This document shows positions 1 to 8,803 of a DNA stretch of 33,657 nucleotides, one piece after another; positions within the stretch are counted from its first letter, which is position 1, and each line of letters begins with the position of its first letter. The notes under the pieces were generated by a model. That model was given only the letters and a program-made list of their open reading frames with translations. It ran no database searches and was not told where the DNA came from. Position numbers and translations under genes: made by a program. Source of the DNA: an uncultured Ectothiorhodospiraceae bacterium (lineage in GTDB: Bacteria; Pseudomonadota; Gammaproteobacteria; Nitrococcales; Nitrococcaceae); the NCBI GenBank assembly GCA_913056315.1, contig CAJXMZ010000007.1, positions 1-33,657 on the forward strand, written 5' to 3'.

Positions 1-489
1 GGTTTTGCCGTTGCGCAACCCCACGGGCCGAGCGCTGATCAGCAGTTTGGTACACGCACAGCGAGTAGCACTGATTTTGATAGTGTTGAGCTTTACTACC
101 GTTGGCCGGCGCGGTGGGTGCAAACCCAGCTGCTGAATTGGGCGCCCAATACGCCTTGGCAAGCCCACTGGGATCTTTCGGTTGCGCAATGGGACGGGCT
201 GGACGACAACGCTAACTTTTTAGCGTTTGGCCCGGTGGTGGAGTGGCAAGCACCAAGCGCACCATGGCGCGTGAGCATTGGGATTCAGCCAACACTGATC
301 TCAGAGCACGAATTTCGGGGTAAAGATTTAGGCGGTACGTTCCAGTTCACTAGCCACGTGGGTTTGGCATGGGCCCCTAACGATGCGCTAGTTATTGGCC
401 TGCGTGCTCAGCACACCTCGAATGCGCGTTTGTATGATTCAAACCCGGGCGTTGACATGATCGGGTTTGAGATTGGTGTTCCGTTTTAA
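1..489 (+). CDS. PagL-like lipid A 3-O-deacylase (acyloxyacyl hydrolase family), 5' end missing
   Basis: The frame is open from base 1, so the supplied ORF beginning at 118 is only the tail of a gene whose start lies left of the window. The first visible residues (GFAVAQ) look like the end of a signal peptide, so about 160 residues are seen. The C-terminus resembles PagL, an eight-stranded outer-membrane barrel that removes an ester-linked acyl chain from lipid A. The HTSNA motif would supply the catalytic His and Ser, followed by NPG, and the protein ends in an aromatic residue, as barrels do. At the position of the expected catalytic Glu, 14 residues after the His, I read Asp. The stop overlaps the stop of the convergent AEC transporter gene by 4 bp. 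The family call is fairly sure; activity is not. Confidence 0.68.
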   Translation, partial: GFAVAQPHGPSADQQFGTRTASSTDFDSVELYYRWPARWVQTQLLNWAPNTPWQAHWDLSVAQWDGLDDNANFLAFGPVVEWQAPSAPWRVSIGIQPTLISEHEFRGKDLGGTFQFTSHVGLAWAPNDALVIGLRAQHTSNARLYDSNPGVDMIGFEIGVPF

Positions 490-1424
490 ATGGGATAAAG
501 CAGGCTAATTAGCAGCGTGAGCGTTAGCACGCCCAGTGCGGTTGAAAAGAATATCGCCGTGGAGACCTGTTCGGGTCGGCGTTGGTAGCGTTGAGCCAGT
601 ACATAAACATTGGCAGCGATGGGCAATGCGGCCTGCAAAATAGCCACCGCAATCCATACCGGCGGTAGGTCAACTACCCAAATCACCATAATCGCAACCA
701 GCGATGGGTGAATCAGTAGTTTGAGTAAGCAAAGCCAAGCGGTTTCGCCAGCGCCCTCGCTAATGGGGCGTCCGGCAAGCGTTGCGCCCAAGGCAAAAAG
801 CGCGCAAGGGCCAGCGGCATCGGCGAGCAGGCTGCCATAGCGAAATACCGGTTCAGGAACCGGCACGGCGAGTAGATTAAGGCTTAGTCCAATAACGCCG
901 GCCATGACAATGGGGTTGCGCGCTACACCACCGATAATTTGCCCAAACAAGGCGAATCGGCTGCGACCCGTGCCCAAATCCGCTTCGATCATGGCCGTGG
1001 CCAGCCCGAGCATAATAATGGTATCGCCCATGACGATCAGAACCGCAGGCAGCGCCGCCTCACTGCCGAACAGCAGAATGATCAACGGCAGCCCGATAAA
1101 CCCAACATTGGAGAAAACCGCGCCGAGTCCCTGAATAGCCGCATCGGCCGGGCGCAAATGCATGGCGCGCCGAGCGATAAACGCCGTGATAAAAAATAAT
1201 GCGATGCCCGGTACGTAATACCCAGTCATCAGTGCAGCCACTGCCCCGGTGACGGCTGGGGCTTGATAAGTCTCAATTAACAACAGCGCAGGCAGTGCGA
1301 AGTAAAAAACAAAGGTGTTGAGCCCGCCCACGGTGCTGGTGCCGAGCATTTTGGCGCGAGCGGCGAGAAAGCCCGTAAAAATGAGCGCAAAAAAAGGTAG
1401 CGCTAAATTAAAAACCGCTTGCAT
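486..1424 (-). CDS. AEC family (auxin efflux carrier-type) transporter
   Basis: This is a hydrophobic protein of about 312 residues with roughly ten membrane segments. The N-terminus (ALPFFALIFTGFLAARAKML) and the internal pattern FSNVGFIGLPL are typical of the AEC family of secondary carriers, which export or import small organic acids. The substrate cannot be told from sequence. The supplied ORF runs on to 1859, but those 145 extra codons lie antisense to the permease gene and are hydrophilic shadow sequence. Two starts are possible. The ATG at 1424 has GGAG about 12 bases upstream, while the ATG at 1436 directly abuts the purine run. I prefer 1424. It is divergent from the SLC13-type permease. 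Confidence 0.85.
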   Translation of the reverse strand: MQAVFNLALPFFALIFTGFLAARAKMLGTSTVGGLNTFVFYFALPALLLIETYQAPAVTGAVAALMTGYYVPGIALFFITAFIARRAMHLRPADAAIQGLGAVFSNVGFIGLPLIILLFGSEAALPAVLIVMGDTIIMLGLATAMIEADLGTGRSRFALFGQIIGGVARNPIVMAGVIGLSLNLLAVPVPEPVFRYGSLLADAAGPCALFALGATLAGRPISEGAGETAWLCLLKLLIHPSLVAIMVIWVVDLPPVWIAVAILQAALPIAANVYVLAQRYQRRPEQVSTAIFFSTALGVLTLTLLISLLYPI

Positions 1425-1517
1425 GAGCCAAGGCATCTCCCCCCGAAGTGAGCGAGAGTGTAGCGCTTTCCTAGGGCTTGGGGCGAGCGATGTGTGCGAG
1501 CGCTGATACAAGTGGCG

Positions 1518-1523
1518 TATGAT
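1518..1523 (+). promoter_or_regulatory. Possible -10 box for the SLC13-type permease
   Basis: TATGAT lies in the roughly 130-bp divergent region between the AEC and permease genes, about 31 bases before the chosen permease start. It differs from the TATAAT consensus at one position. No convincing -35 is seen 16-18 bases upstream, so this is a weak call. Confidence 0.25.
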
Positions 1524-1554
1524 CTGCGCTGTTGAAAAGCGCGGAGTGGGAATC

Positions 1555-2940
1555 ATGCATGTCGAGCTAAACACACAGCGCATTATTGTGGCGGCAGTCA
1601 GTGTGTTGGCTTTGTTTATCGTGTGGTTTCCCCCCATTTGGCTGCCTGCTGGAACCGCTGTGACCAGTGCGGTTGCGCTCATTGCCATTGCGCTGTTTGC
1701 CACCGGGGTCGTTGCCGAGCCCATTGCCGCGTTAGTGTTTTTCTTAGCGGCAATGCTCTTTGCGGTGGCGCCCCCTGAGGTGGTGTTTGCTGGCTTTTCG
1801 TCCACCGCGTTTTGGATCATTTTCGGTGGGCTGATCATTGGGATGGGGATTCGGCACACCGGGTTGGGTCAGGTGATTGCTGATGCTTTGCTCGCGCGCT
1901 TACCAGCTCGCTATGCCCTCGTAATAACCGGGTCGGTTTTTGTCGGTCTGTTGTTTGCCTTTCTCATGCCCGGGGCCATGGGGCGGATGGTGTTGCTGGT
2001 GCCGATTGCTTTGGCTGTGGCTGATCAGCTCGGATTTGCAGAGCGCAGTAACGGGCGTATCGCATTGGTCTTAGCGACCGTTTTTGGCACGCATGTGGGC
2101 TCATTTGCGATCTTGCCATCCAACACCCCCAATGTTGTTTGGTCGGGTGCCATGCAAGCCATCCACGGCATCGAAATTGGCTACCTTGAATACTTGGGGT
2201 GGCACTTTCCCGTACTAGGCGTTGTGCGCTCAGCGCTTTTGGTGGGTTTGCTGATTTGGTGGTTTCCCGATCGCATACCCACCGGCCAGCAGCGTGCGAG
2301 AACCCAAGCATCAATGAATATCGACCAGCGACGTATGGCCTGGGTGCTCGCGATTGCGCTTGGGCTGTGGATCACCGACTTTGTCCATGGGGTGGGTCCG
2401 GCATGGATTGCGCTTGCAGCGGCGTGTTACTTGCTATTAAACAGCCAACGCTTGGTGCCCGAGCGGCCGTTCGCCGCACTAGACATTGGGCCATTACTGC
2501 TGGTGGGCGGGGTGCTTGGCATTGGCGCGGTGCTTGCGTATTCGGGCATAGGTGAGGCTGCGTTTACCCAGCTATTGCCGCATCTTCCGCTGGCCCCCGA
2601 TTCAGGCGCATTAAACTATGCGCTCATTAGTCTTGGCGGGGTGGGCCTAGCGGTGCTCACCGCAATGCCAGGCGTGCCTGCGATTGGCGTGCCGCTGGGT
2701 GATACCTTGGCCGCGGCGACTGGCTGGCCAGTTGAATCGGTACTCACCATTCTAACCGCCGCCTACGCGACCTACTTTTTGCCTTACCAGGCGCCGCCGA
2801 TACTCATTGGCGCGCAATTAGGGCGCGTGCCGTGGGGAGTCCTGACCCGGTTTACGCTAACTTTTGCGGCCATCAGTATCGCGCTGATTTTTCCGCTTCA
2901 TTACTTGTGGTTAAGCCTGATTGGGGTGCTACCAAGCTAA
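1555..2940 (+). CDS. SLC13/DASS-family anion permease
   Basis: This is an integral membrane protein of 461 residues with about eleven to twelve hydrophobic segments. The two repeats are of the divalent anion:sodium symporter type, with an SNTPN motif in the first half (ILPSNTPNVVW) and a related glycine/proline-rich stretch near residues 380-400. Relatives move dicarboxylates, sulphate or similar anions, usually with sodium; the substrate here is unknown. I chose the ATG at 1555 over the upstream in-frame ATG at 1519 because GGAG sits 8 bases before it. The downstream amidotransferase gene follows after 44 bp on the same strand and may be co-transcribed. Confidence 0.83.
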   Translation: MHVELNTQRIIVAAVSVLALFIVWFPPIWLPAGTAVTSAVALIAIALFATGVVAEPIAALVFFLAAMLFAVAPPEVVFAGFSSTAFWIIFGGLIIGMGIRHTGLGQVIADALLARLPARYALVITGSVFVGLLFAFLMPGAMGRMVLLVPIALAVADQLGFAERSNGRIALVLATVFGTHVGSFAILPSNTPNVVWSGAMQAIHGIEIGYLEYLGWHFPVLGVVRSALLVGLLIWWFPDRIPTGQQRARTQASMNIDQRRMAWVLAIALGLWITDFVHGVGPAWIALAAACYLLLNSQRLVPERPFAALDIGPLLLVGGVLGIGAVLAYSGIGEAAFTQLLPHLPLAPDSGALNYALISLGGVGLAVLTAMPGVPAIGVPLGDTLAAATGWPVESVLTILTAAYATYFLPYQAPPILIGAQLGRVPWGVLTRFTLTFAAISIALIFPLHYLWLSLIGVLPS

Positions 2941-2984
2941 GGCCAGGGTCGATCAAAGCCAACGCGCGTGGCATCCTAACGGGT

Positions 2985-3716
2985 ATGAAAACTGATTCTC
3001 CCGCAATTCGCGTTGGCGTTTTACTCTGCGATGACCTTCATGAGGAGCTTCGTACACGCTGGCCGTCGTACTTATCGCTGTTTGAGACACTGCTTGGGTC
3101 AGCCGATTCGAAGACCTCGCTATCGACGGTGGGTTATCGCGTGCATGATGGCGAGTGGCCCGCGCAAGTCGATGCCGCCGATGCGTGGTTAGTGACTGGC
3201 AGCCGGGCAAGCGTGCACGAAGCACCGGATTGGGTGCCCCCGTTGCAGGGGTTTGTTCGTCAAGTCGATGCCGCTGGGTTGCCGCTAATTGGGGTGTGTT
3301 TTGGCCACCAGTTAGTGCACTCCGCCCTAGGGGGTCGCACCGAGCGTGCCGAGCAAGGCTGGAATTTAGGCGCTTATCCGGTGGAATGTGAGGTCGACTT
3401 TGCTGGCCGCCGAGCGGGTGAATCGCTGTCGTTGTTAGCAGTGCACCAAGATCAGGTGACCGAGCCTGCGCCGGGGTTTGAGCGTCTGGCTACCAGTGCG
3501 CATTGCCCTTGGTATGCCAGTCGTCGGGGGCAAACACTCACCATTCAGGGTCACCCGGAATTTGACCGTGAGTTCTTTAGCGCTTTAATGCAGCGGGTAC
3601 GCGAAAAAGCCGGTGAGCAAGCGGTTGCTGCCGCATTAGAGGGCTTACCTGAGCGTGATGATACCCATGCGGTGCGTCAGTTTATGCGCGCTTGGTGTGC
3701 CGAAGCCGTCAGGTAG
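2985..3716 (+). CDS. Class I glutamine amidotransferase domain protein
   Basis: This is a single-domain protein of 243 residues. The nucleophile elbow is GVCFGHQ (Cys105) and the second catalytic motif is GHPEF (His190, Glu192), so the Cys-His-Glu triad of class I glutamine amidotransferases is intact. No synthetase domain is fused. It resembles stand-alone GuaA-like or YfeJ-like amidotransferases that hydrolyse glutamine or gamma-glutamyl compounds; the real substrate is unknown. The supplied ORF starts at 2832 inside the permease gene. I use the ATG at 2985, which begins just before the conserved first beta strand (IRVGVLLC), although its ribosome site is weak. The last 40 bp overlap the 3' end of glk on the other strand. 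Confidence 0.8.
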   Translation: MKTDSPAIRVGVLLCDDLHEELRTRWPSYLSLFETLLGSADSKTSLSTVGYRVHDGEWPAQVDAADAWLVTGSRASVHEAPDWVPPLQGFVRQVDAAGLPLIGVCFGHQLVHSALGGRTERAEQGWNLGAYPVECEVDFAGRRAGESLSLLAVHQDQVTEPAPGFERLATSAHCPWYASRRGQTLTIQGHPEFDREFFSALMQRVREKAGEQAVAAALEGLPERDDTHAVRQFMRAWCAEAVR

Positions 3717-4666
3717 CGACTCAAACCGCGCAATGCAGCGTGTGGGTCAGTTATCAGATAATGCGGGATCGCACTTAGGTAATCACTGAATCGGCCCTTC
3801 GCGCAAAATCGCGCGCGCATCGCTGCGGCGTCGAACTGCTCGCCCAGCGCAGGAATTAGCCCGCCACCCCAAAAGATTCCCCCTCGAGCCCCTGTTGCCA
3901 AGGAAAGATCACCGGCAACGCTGCCCAATGCCTGGGTAAACAGCGCCAAGGCTTCTTGCGCGGTGGCATCCGCGCTTTTGGCCGCCTGCGCAATGGCTTT
4001 GGCTGATCGATGACGAGGCTGTAGGTCATCCAACTGATGCAACACTGAATCGAGTGTTTCTATGCCTAGCCCCGAGGCGAGCCGCTCAGCGCTGCAATGC
4101 CCGTAGGCAGCTTGGATGGCTGCTGCTACGGCGGCCTCACGCGCGGTTGTGGGCGCAAAACTAATGTGCCCGCCTTCGGTTGAGAATACTGATCCCGTTG
4201 GGTTCGATGGGGTAACCAGCGCGCTGCCAAGCCCGGTGCCCGGCCCAAGGGCGAGGCGGGGCGCGTCACGGCTCGCCGTGCCAGCGTGCAAACAGTGCAG
4301 GCTCTCGGAAGTCGCGTTGGCGACAAACCAACCCTGAGCCACCCAGTCGTTGATTACCACCAAGCGATCAAGATTGAGTGCCTGGCGCGTGGCCTCAATT
4401 GAGAATGTCCAGCCGGCATTGGTGAGCGTGACCGTATCGCCACGAATGGGGCTTGCCATGGCGCAGGCTAGGGATTTTGGTTTAATTTCAGGGTGCCTGT
4501 TGAGTGCCGCTGTTACTAAACCCGTTAAATCTTCAAATTGGTCTGTGGGCCAGTGCCCCACTGGCGTGAGCGGCGCATCGGCGTGCGCCATGACGCCAAG
4601 GCGGGCGTTGGTAGCGCCGATATCGGCCAATAGCCAGGGCGTTGGGTTAAGCACACCAGTAGACAT
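3677..4666 (-). CDS. glk: Glucokinase
   Basis: This enzyme phosphorylates glucose with ATP to glucose 6-phosphate, feeding Zwf. It has 329 residues, close to the usual length of about 320 for the E. coli Glk family. Visible motifs are the phosphate-1 loop LLADIGATNARLG, the sugar-site stretch STEGGHISFAP, GPGTGLGSALV, and a C-terminal GGGLIPAL. The supplied ORF begins upstream inside pgl. The ATG at 4666 fits the family N-terminus and overlaps the end of pgl by 20 bp, implying coupling to the zwf-pgl transcript. No clear ribosome site is seen. The 3' end overlaps the convergent amidotransferase gene by 40 bp. Confidence 0.93.
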   Translation of the reverse strand: MSTGVLNPTPWLLADIGATNARLGVMAHADAPLTPVGHWPTDQFEDLTGLVTAALNRHPEIKPKSLACAMASPIRGDTVTLTNAGWTFSIEATRQALNLDRLVVINDWVAQGWFVANATSESLHCLHAGTASRDAPRLALGPGTGLGSALVTPSNPTGSVFSTEGGHISFAPTTAREAAVAAAIQAAYGHCSAERLASGLGIETLDSVLHQLDDLQPRHRSAKAIAQAAKSADATAQEALALFTQALGSVAGDLSLATGARGGIFWGGGLIPALGEQFDAAAMRARFCAKGRFSDYLSAIPHYLITDPHAALRGLSRYLTASAHQARIN

Positions 4667-5360
4667 GGACGGGGACTTTTTGTTGGGCCAACAGCGCGGC
4701 GACCGGATAGCGCAAGGGGTCTTGGCTAGCGAGGGCTTGTTCAAGCACTTGCCATTTGGCCAGCCCGTGGATGGGCAGTCCAATCCAGCGGCTCTCAAGC
4801 AATGTCGCTAGCGTTAAACTGAGTCGCTCAAAGGGGGGGGTTGGCGCACGCGTTGCCGCACAACGTGCTTCGGTGGTGAGGTTAAGCGCTGCGCCAAGCG
4901 CGGGGTCATCAGCAAAGAGCGAGGCGGTGTGGCCATCCTCGCCCATGCCCAAAATAACGGCGTCGAATGGCCTGGGCAGCATGCCCAAGGCTGCGCTGCA
5001 GGCGGCCTCATCGGCCCGGGCATCCATGGCGTCGCGATGCAGGGGATAAAAATGCGCGCGCGCGGCGCGATCTTGGATTAAGTGGCGTTGGACCAGTGCT
5101 GCATTGCTGTCGGGGTCTGTGATCGGGACCCGGCGCTCGTCGGTTAGGCTGATATAGACCGACTCCCAGGGCAGATCGCACTGAGCAAGAGCCTGAAAAA
5201 TGGGTATTGGTGTATTACCCCCGGGTACGAGCAAACTGGCCCGCCCGCGGGATTGAACGGCGAGCTCAATGACGCCACAAACTCGCTCGACCACCGCGCG
5301 CGTTGCCTGTTCAGGGCGACTAAAGCGCTGGGCCGACTCAATCACGGCGTGGGATCTCAC
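4647..5360 (-). CDS. pgl: 6-phosphogluconolactonase (DevB/SOL type)
   Basis: This enzyme hydrolyses 6-phosphogluconolactone, the product of Zwf, to 6-phosphogluconate for Edd. It has 237 residues, normal for the DevB family, with the family motifs [16 protein letters not shown] and [14 protein letters not shown] in order. The start codon is GTG and overlaps the zwf stop as GTGA, so translation is coupled to zwf. A run of eight C residues lies in its coding strand (see the separate entry). It is the middle gene of zwf-pgl-glk. Confidence 0.94.
   Translation of the reverse strand: MRSHAVIESAQRFSRPEQATRAVVERVCGVIELAVQSRGRASLLVPGGNTPIPIFQALAQCDLPWESVYISLTDERRVPITDPDSNAALVQRHLIQDRAARAHFYPLHRDAMDARADEAACSAALGMLPRPFDAVILGMGEDGHTASLFADDPALGAALNLTTEARCAATRAPTPPFERLSLTLATLLESRWIGLPIHGLAKWQVLEQALASQDPLRYPVAALLAQQKVPVHVYWCA
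4833..4840 (+). repeat. Run of eight G residues inside pgl
   Basis: The plus strand reads eight consecutive G (eight C in the pgl coding strand, within a T-P-P-F stretch). The reading frame is intact as given. Such tracts are prone to polymerase slippage and to sequencing error. Confidence 0.85.
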
Positions 5361-6823
5361 CAGCTCTCCTCATGCCAGCTGGCCCCATCACGGCCGAGGA
5401 GGGCGCTGGAAGCGGCCGGACCCCAAGTGCCGGCGGTATAGGGTTTGGGCGCATCGCCGGCTTCTTGCCAAGCGGTAAAAATCGGTTCAATCCACGACCA
5501 GGCGGCATAGAGTTCGTCGCGGCGCATAAACAACGTCAACCGGCCGCGTAGCACATCCATTAACAGCCGCTCATAGGCATCGGCCTGGCGTTGTTGGAAC
5601 GCTTCAGCAAAGTCGAGGTTGAGCGCCACCGGGCGCAGCTGCATTCGATCCCCGGGCGATTTGGCCATCATGTGCAAGCGCACGCCTTCATCGGGTTGCA
5701 GCTGGATGACCAAGCGATTGGGGTGGCCCGCGCCATAAGTCACATCAAAAATTGAATGCGGGACGTCGCGAAAATTCACTACGATTTCTGCGCTGCGCTC
5801 TTGTAAGCGCTTGCCGGTACGTAAATAAAACGGCACCCCAGCCCAGCGCCAATTGGCCAGCTCGGCACGAATGGCAACGAAGGTTTCGGTTTTGCTGCCT
5901 GGCTCGACCCCGCTTTCTTCGGCATAGCCAATGACGGGCTGGCCGGCAATGGCGCCAGCTCGATACTGGCCGCGCACCGTATCGCGAAGCGCCGATTGCC
6001 CGCTGAGTTCGTTGAGCGCGCGCAGTACCTTGAGTTTTTCATCGCGCACCGCATCGGCCTCGATGCTGGTGGGCGGCTCCATGGCAATAATACAAAGCAG
6101 TTGTAGCAGATGATTTTGCACCATGTCGCGCAGGGCGCCGGTGCGATCATAAAAATCGGCTCGCCCGGCCACGCCCACTTGCTCGGCGACGCTAATTTGC
6201 ACATCACGCACCCAGTCGCGGCGCCATAGTGGCTCAAATAGCATATTGCCAAAGCGCAGCGCCATGAGGTTTTGGACGGTTTCTTTGCCTAAGTAATGAT
6301 CGATTCGATAAATCGCATCCTCGGCAAAAATGGCGCCAATGCGCTCACTAATCGATTGGGCAGACGCCAGGTCATGGCCGAGCGGCTTTTCTAAAACCAC
6401 GCGGGAGCGCTTCGTGACCAATTGCTGTTGTTCGAGGTTTTCACATATCGCCACAAAATGGGCAGGAGCCACGGCCAAGAAAAACACCCGAGTGCACTGT
6501 TCTCGCCCGGCAAGGCAGCGCGCGAGGTCTTCAAATCCACGGGGTTGCGTGGCATCGATCGAGACAAAATGCAGCCGCTTTGCAAAGCTATGCCAGTGAT
6601 CTTGGGTTAATTCTTCGGCGTCGAGGCGTTGCGCAAAGTTGCTGTAGACATTCTCTAAGAACGTCTCGCGATCAATTTCACTGCGCGCGGTCGCGACAAT
6701 GCGACCGTTATCAGGGAGTTGCTGGGCGCAGTGCCGGCGATAGAGCGCCGGGAGGAGTTTGCGCATCGACAAATCCCCGGTTGCGCCAAATAAAATCAGA
6801 TCAAACGGCTCAAGTGCCTGCAC
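5357..6823 (-). CDS. zwf: Glucose-6-phosphate 1-dehydrogenase
   Basis: This enzyme oxidises glucose 6-phosphate to 6-phosphogluconolactone with NAD(P)+. The N-terminal nucleotide-binding motif is [16 protein letters not shown], and the substrate and catalytic motif is [14 protein letters not shown]. The supplied ORF uses a TTG at 6862. I prefer the GTG at 6823, because GGAGG lies 4 bases before it and the resulting 488-residue protein begins a few residues before the FGATGDL motif, as in E. coli Zwf (491 residues). The extra 13 codons would also run into the candidate operator. It is the first gene of zwf-pgl-glk, divergent from edd. Confidence 0.95.
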   Translation of the reverse strand: MQALEPFDLILFGATGDLSMRKLLPALYRRHCAQQLPDNGRIVATARSEIDRETFLENVYSNFAQRLDAEELTQDHWHSFAKRLHFVSIDATQPRGFEDLARCLAGREQCTRVFFLAVAPAHFVAICENLEQQQLVTKRSRVVLEKPLGHDLASAQSISERIGAIFAEDAIYRIDHYLGKETVQNLMALRFGNMLFEPLWRRDWVRDVQISVAEQVGVAGRADFYDRTGALRDMVQNHLLQLLCIIAMEPPTSIEADAVRDEKLKVLRALNELSGQSALRDTVRGQYRAGAIAGQPVIGYAEESGVEPGSKTETFVAIRAELANWRWAGVPFYLRTGKRLQERSAEIVVNFRDVPHSIFDVTYGAGHPNRLVIQLQPDEGVRLHMMAKSPGDRMQLRPVALNLDFAEAFQQRQADAYERLLMDVLRGRLTLFMRRDELYAAWSWIEPIFTAWQEAGDAPKPYTAGTWGPAASSALLGRDGASWHEESW

Positions 6824-6848
6824 CCTACCTCCGGCGCTGTTTAGGTTG

Positions 6849-6901
6849 TTGCGTTGACTCAAGGATACGGTGCAACGACACCAAGGAGAAGGTCAACGCA
6901 A
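6849..6901. promoter_or_regulatory. Perfect 10-bp inverted repeat in the zwf/edd divergent region
   Basis: TTGCGTTGAC at 6849-6858 is repeated in exact inverted form as GTCAACGCAA at 6892-6901. The centres of the two arms lie 43 bp apart, close to four helical turns. The spacer also holds GTGCAACGAC, similar in the GCAACG core. The arms lie within the 144-bp region between the two transcription units, so a dimeric regulator acting on both is plausible. I do not see the HexR consensus known from other gammaproteobacteria. Confidence 0.5.
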
Positions 6902-6922
6902 GCAGTGTTGCGCACAAGCGCG

Positions 6923-6941
6923 TAAAATCAAGCCATTGATT
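6923..6941 (+). promoter_or_regulatory. Possible edd -10 box overlapped by a small inverted repeat
   Basis: TAAAAT at 6923-6928 is a candidate -10 box for edd, and its start point would fall near 6935. AATCAA-GCCA-TTGATT at 6926-6941 is a perfect 6-bp inverted repeat straddling that point, the usual place for a repressor site. No good -35 is visible. Confidence 0.35.
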
Positions 6942-6967
6942 GCACTTCACTGGCAGCGGAGAACCGG

Positions 6968-8803
6968 ATGAGCACCCTTAACACCACCGTCGCCCGTATT
7001 ACACAAGCCATTCGCGAGCGCAGCGCTGCCGGTCGTGATGACTACCTCGAGCGGTTGCAACAAGCCGCGAACGACGGGCCAATGCGCGGCAGTCTCTCGT
7101 GTACCAACCTCGCCCATGCGTTCGCTGCCGCGCCGGATGACGATAAAGCCCGGCTGAAAGGTTTGCACCAACCCAATGTGGGCATCGTCTCGGCGTATAA
7201 CGACATGCTCTCAGCCCACCAGCCGCTTGAGCGCTTTCCTGCATTGCTCAAACAAGCCGTACGTGAGGCGGGCGGTACCGCGCAGTTCGCGGGCGGCGTA
7301 CCGGCAATGTGTGATGGGGTCACCCAGGGCCAGCCGGGCATGGAGCTATCGCTCATGAGCCGCGATGTTATTGCCATGGCGACCGGGGTGGCACTGTCCC
7401 ACAACACATTTGATGCCGCCGTCTGTCTGGGCGTATGCGATAAAATTGTGCCGGGGCTGCTCATCGGCGCGCTGCACTTTGGGCATCTGCCCTTTATATT
7501 CGTGCCAGCTGGGCCGATGACCTCGGGCATGTCCAACGGCGAGAAAGCCCGTATTCGCGGTTTGTATGCCGAAGGCAAAGTCGGTCGGGATGCACTGCTT
7601 GAGTCAGAATCGCGTTCGTATCATGGCCCGGGCACCTGCACGTTTTACGGCACCGCCAATAGCAACCAAATGCTCATGGAAGTCATGGGCTTGCACTTGC
7701 CGGGGGCGGCCTTCGTTAATCCCAATACGCCGCTGCGCGATGCATTAACCATCGCGGCGGGTCATCGCGTCGTCGAGCTCACGGCCCGAGGCGATCAGTT
7801 CACCCCGGTGGGCCGAGTGATCGATGAGCGTGCCATCGTCAACGGCATTGTTGGGTTGTTGGCAACGGGTGGCTCCACCAACCACACCATTCATTTGGTG
7901 GCGATCGCGCGGGCGGCCGGTATTGAGATTAACTGGGATGATTTTGCTGCGTTATCCAAAGTCGTGCCGCTGTTAACACGCATCTACCCCAACGGCCAAG
8001 CCGATGTGAACCACTTTCATGCCGCGGGCGGTATGGGGCTGTTGGTGAGCGAATTGCTGGCGGCCGGCTTATTGCACGGCGATGTGCTCACGGTTGCAGG
8101 CAACGGATTGGACGCCTATGCCCAAGAGCCGGTGCTAGCGCAAGGCGGTGTGGACTGGCAGCCCGCGCCACAACAATCGGGTGATCTTGACGTGGTGCGT
8201 CCGGTTAGTCGGCCCTTTAGTGCCGACGGCGGGATGCGGGTTTTGCAAGGCAATTTGGGTCGGGCCGTTGTGAAAGTCTCCGCGGTGGAGCCAGAAAACC
8301 GGGTGGTTGAGGCCCCAGCGCGGGTTTTTGATGATCAACAAGCCGTTCTAGCGGCCTTTCGCGCCGGTGAGTTAAACGGCGATTTTGTTTGCGTGGTTCG
8401 CGGTCAGGGCCCGCAGGCCAACGGCATGCCCGAGTTGCATAAGCTCACTCCGGAGTTAGGCGTTTTGCAGTCGCGCGGGCAACGGGTAGCGCTGGTCACT
8501 GATGGGCGGATGTCGGGTGCCTCAGGCAAGGTGCTGGCCGCCATTCATTTAAGCCCAGAATGGGTCGATGGCGGTGCGATTGGGCGAATTCGTGAAGGCG
8601 ATCTCATTCGCGTGGATGCCGACGCTGGGGTGTTAATGGCCAAGGTACCCGAAGCGCAATGGGCGGCGCGCAAAGAAGACCCCATCGCGACCGAGCCACA
8701 GCACGGGATGGGTCGGGAAATGTTTGCCGGGATGCGCGCGGCCGCAACCAGCGCTGAAACCGGCGCCATAACCTTTGGGCTTCGTGCCGGGGGTGAGCAA
8801 TGA
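6968..8803 (+). CDS. edd: Phosphogluconate dehydratase
   Basis: This enzyme converts 6-phosphogluconate to 2-keto-3-deoxy-6-phosphogluconate (KDPG), the first step specific to the Entner-Doudoroff pathway. It belongs to the IlvD/Edd iron-sulphur dehydratase family. The protein has 611 residues against about 603 in E. coli and is strikingly similar along its length. Conserved cysteine motifs [10 protein letters not shown] and [10 protein letters not shown] are intact and are expected cluster ligands, and [11 protein letters not shown] and [10 protein letters not shown] are present. The ATG at 6968 has GGAGA a few bases upstream. Its stop overlaps the eda start as ATGA. Cluster dependence links it functionally to the SUF operon just downstream. 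Confidence 0.97.
   Translation: MSTLNTTVARITQAIRERSAAGRDDYLERLQQAANDGPMRGSLSCTNLAHAFAAAPDDDKARLKGLHQPNVGIVSAYNDMLSAHQPLERFPALLKQAVREAGGTAQFAGGVPAMCDGVTQGQPGMELSLMSRDVIAMATGVALSHNTFDAAVCLGVCDKIVPGLLIGALHFGHLPFIFVPAGPMTSGMSNGEKARIRGLYAEGKVGRDALLESESRSYHGPGTCTFYGTANSNQMLMEVMGLHLPGAAFVNPNTPLRDALTIAAGHRVVELTARGDQFTPVGRVIDERAIVNGIVGLLATGGSTNHTIHLVAIARAAGIEINWDDFAALSKVVPLLTRIYPNGQADVNHFHAAGGMGLLVSELLAAGLLHGDVLTVAGNGLDAYAQEPVLAQGGVDWQPAPQQSGDLDVVRPVSRPFSADGGMRVLQGNLGRAVVKVSAVEPENRVVEAPARVFDDQQAVLAAFRAGELNGDFVCVVRGQGPQANGMPELHKLTPELGVLQSRGQRVALVTDGRMSGASGKVLAAIHLSPEWVDGGAIGRIREGDLIRVDADAGVLMAKVPEAQWAARKEDPIATEPQHGMGREMFAGMRAAATSAETGAITFGLRAGGEQ

Noticed and set aside
1437-1859. N-terminal 140-odd codons of the supplied AEC ORF
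   Set aside because: They are antisense to the SLC13-type permease, low in complexity (many Ala, Thr, Ser) and hydrophilic; the family N-terminus begins at 1424-1436.
6824-6862. TTG start of zwf in the ORF track
   Set aside because: The GTG at 6823 has GGAGG at a workable distance and gives the usual family length; the extra codons cover the candidate operator.
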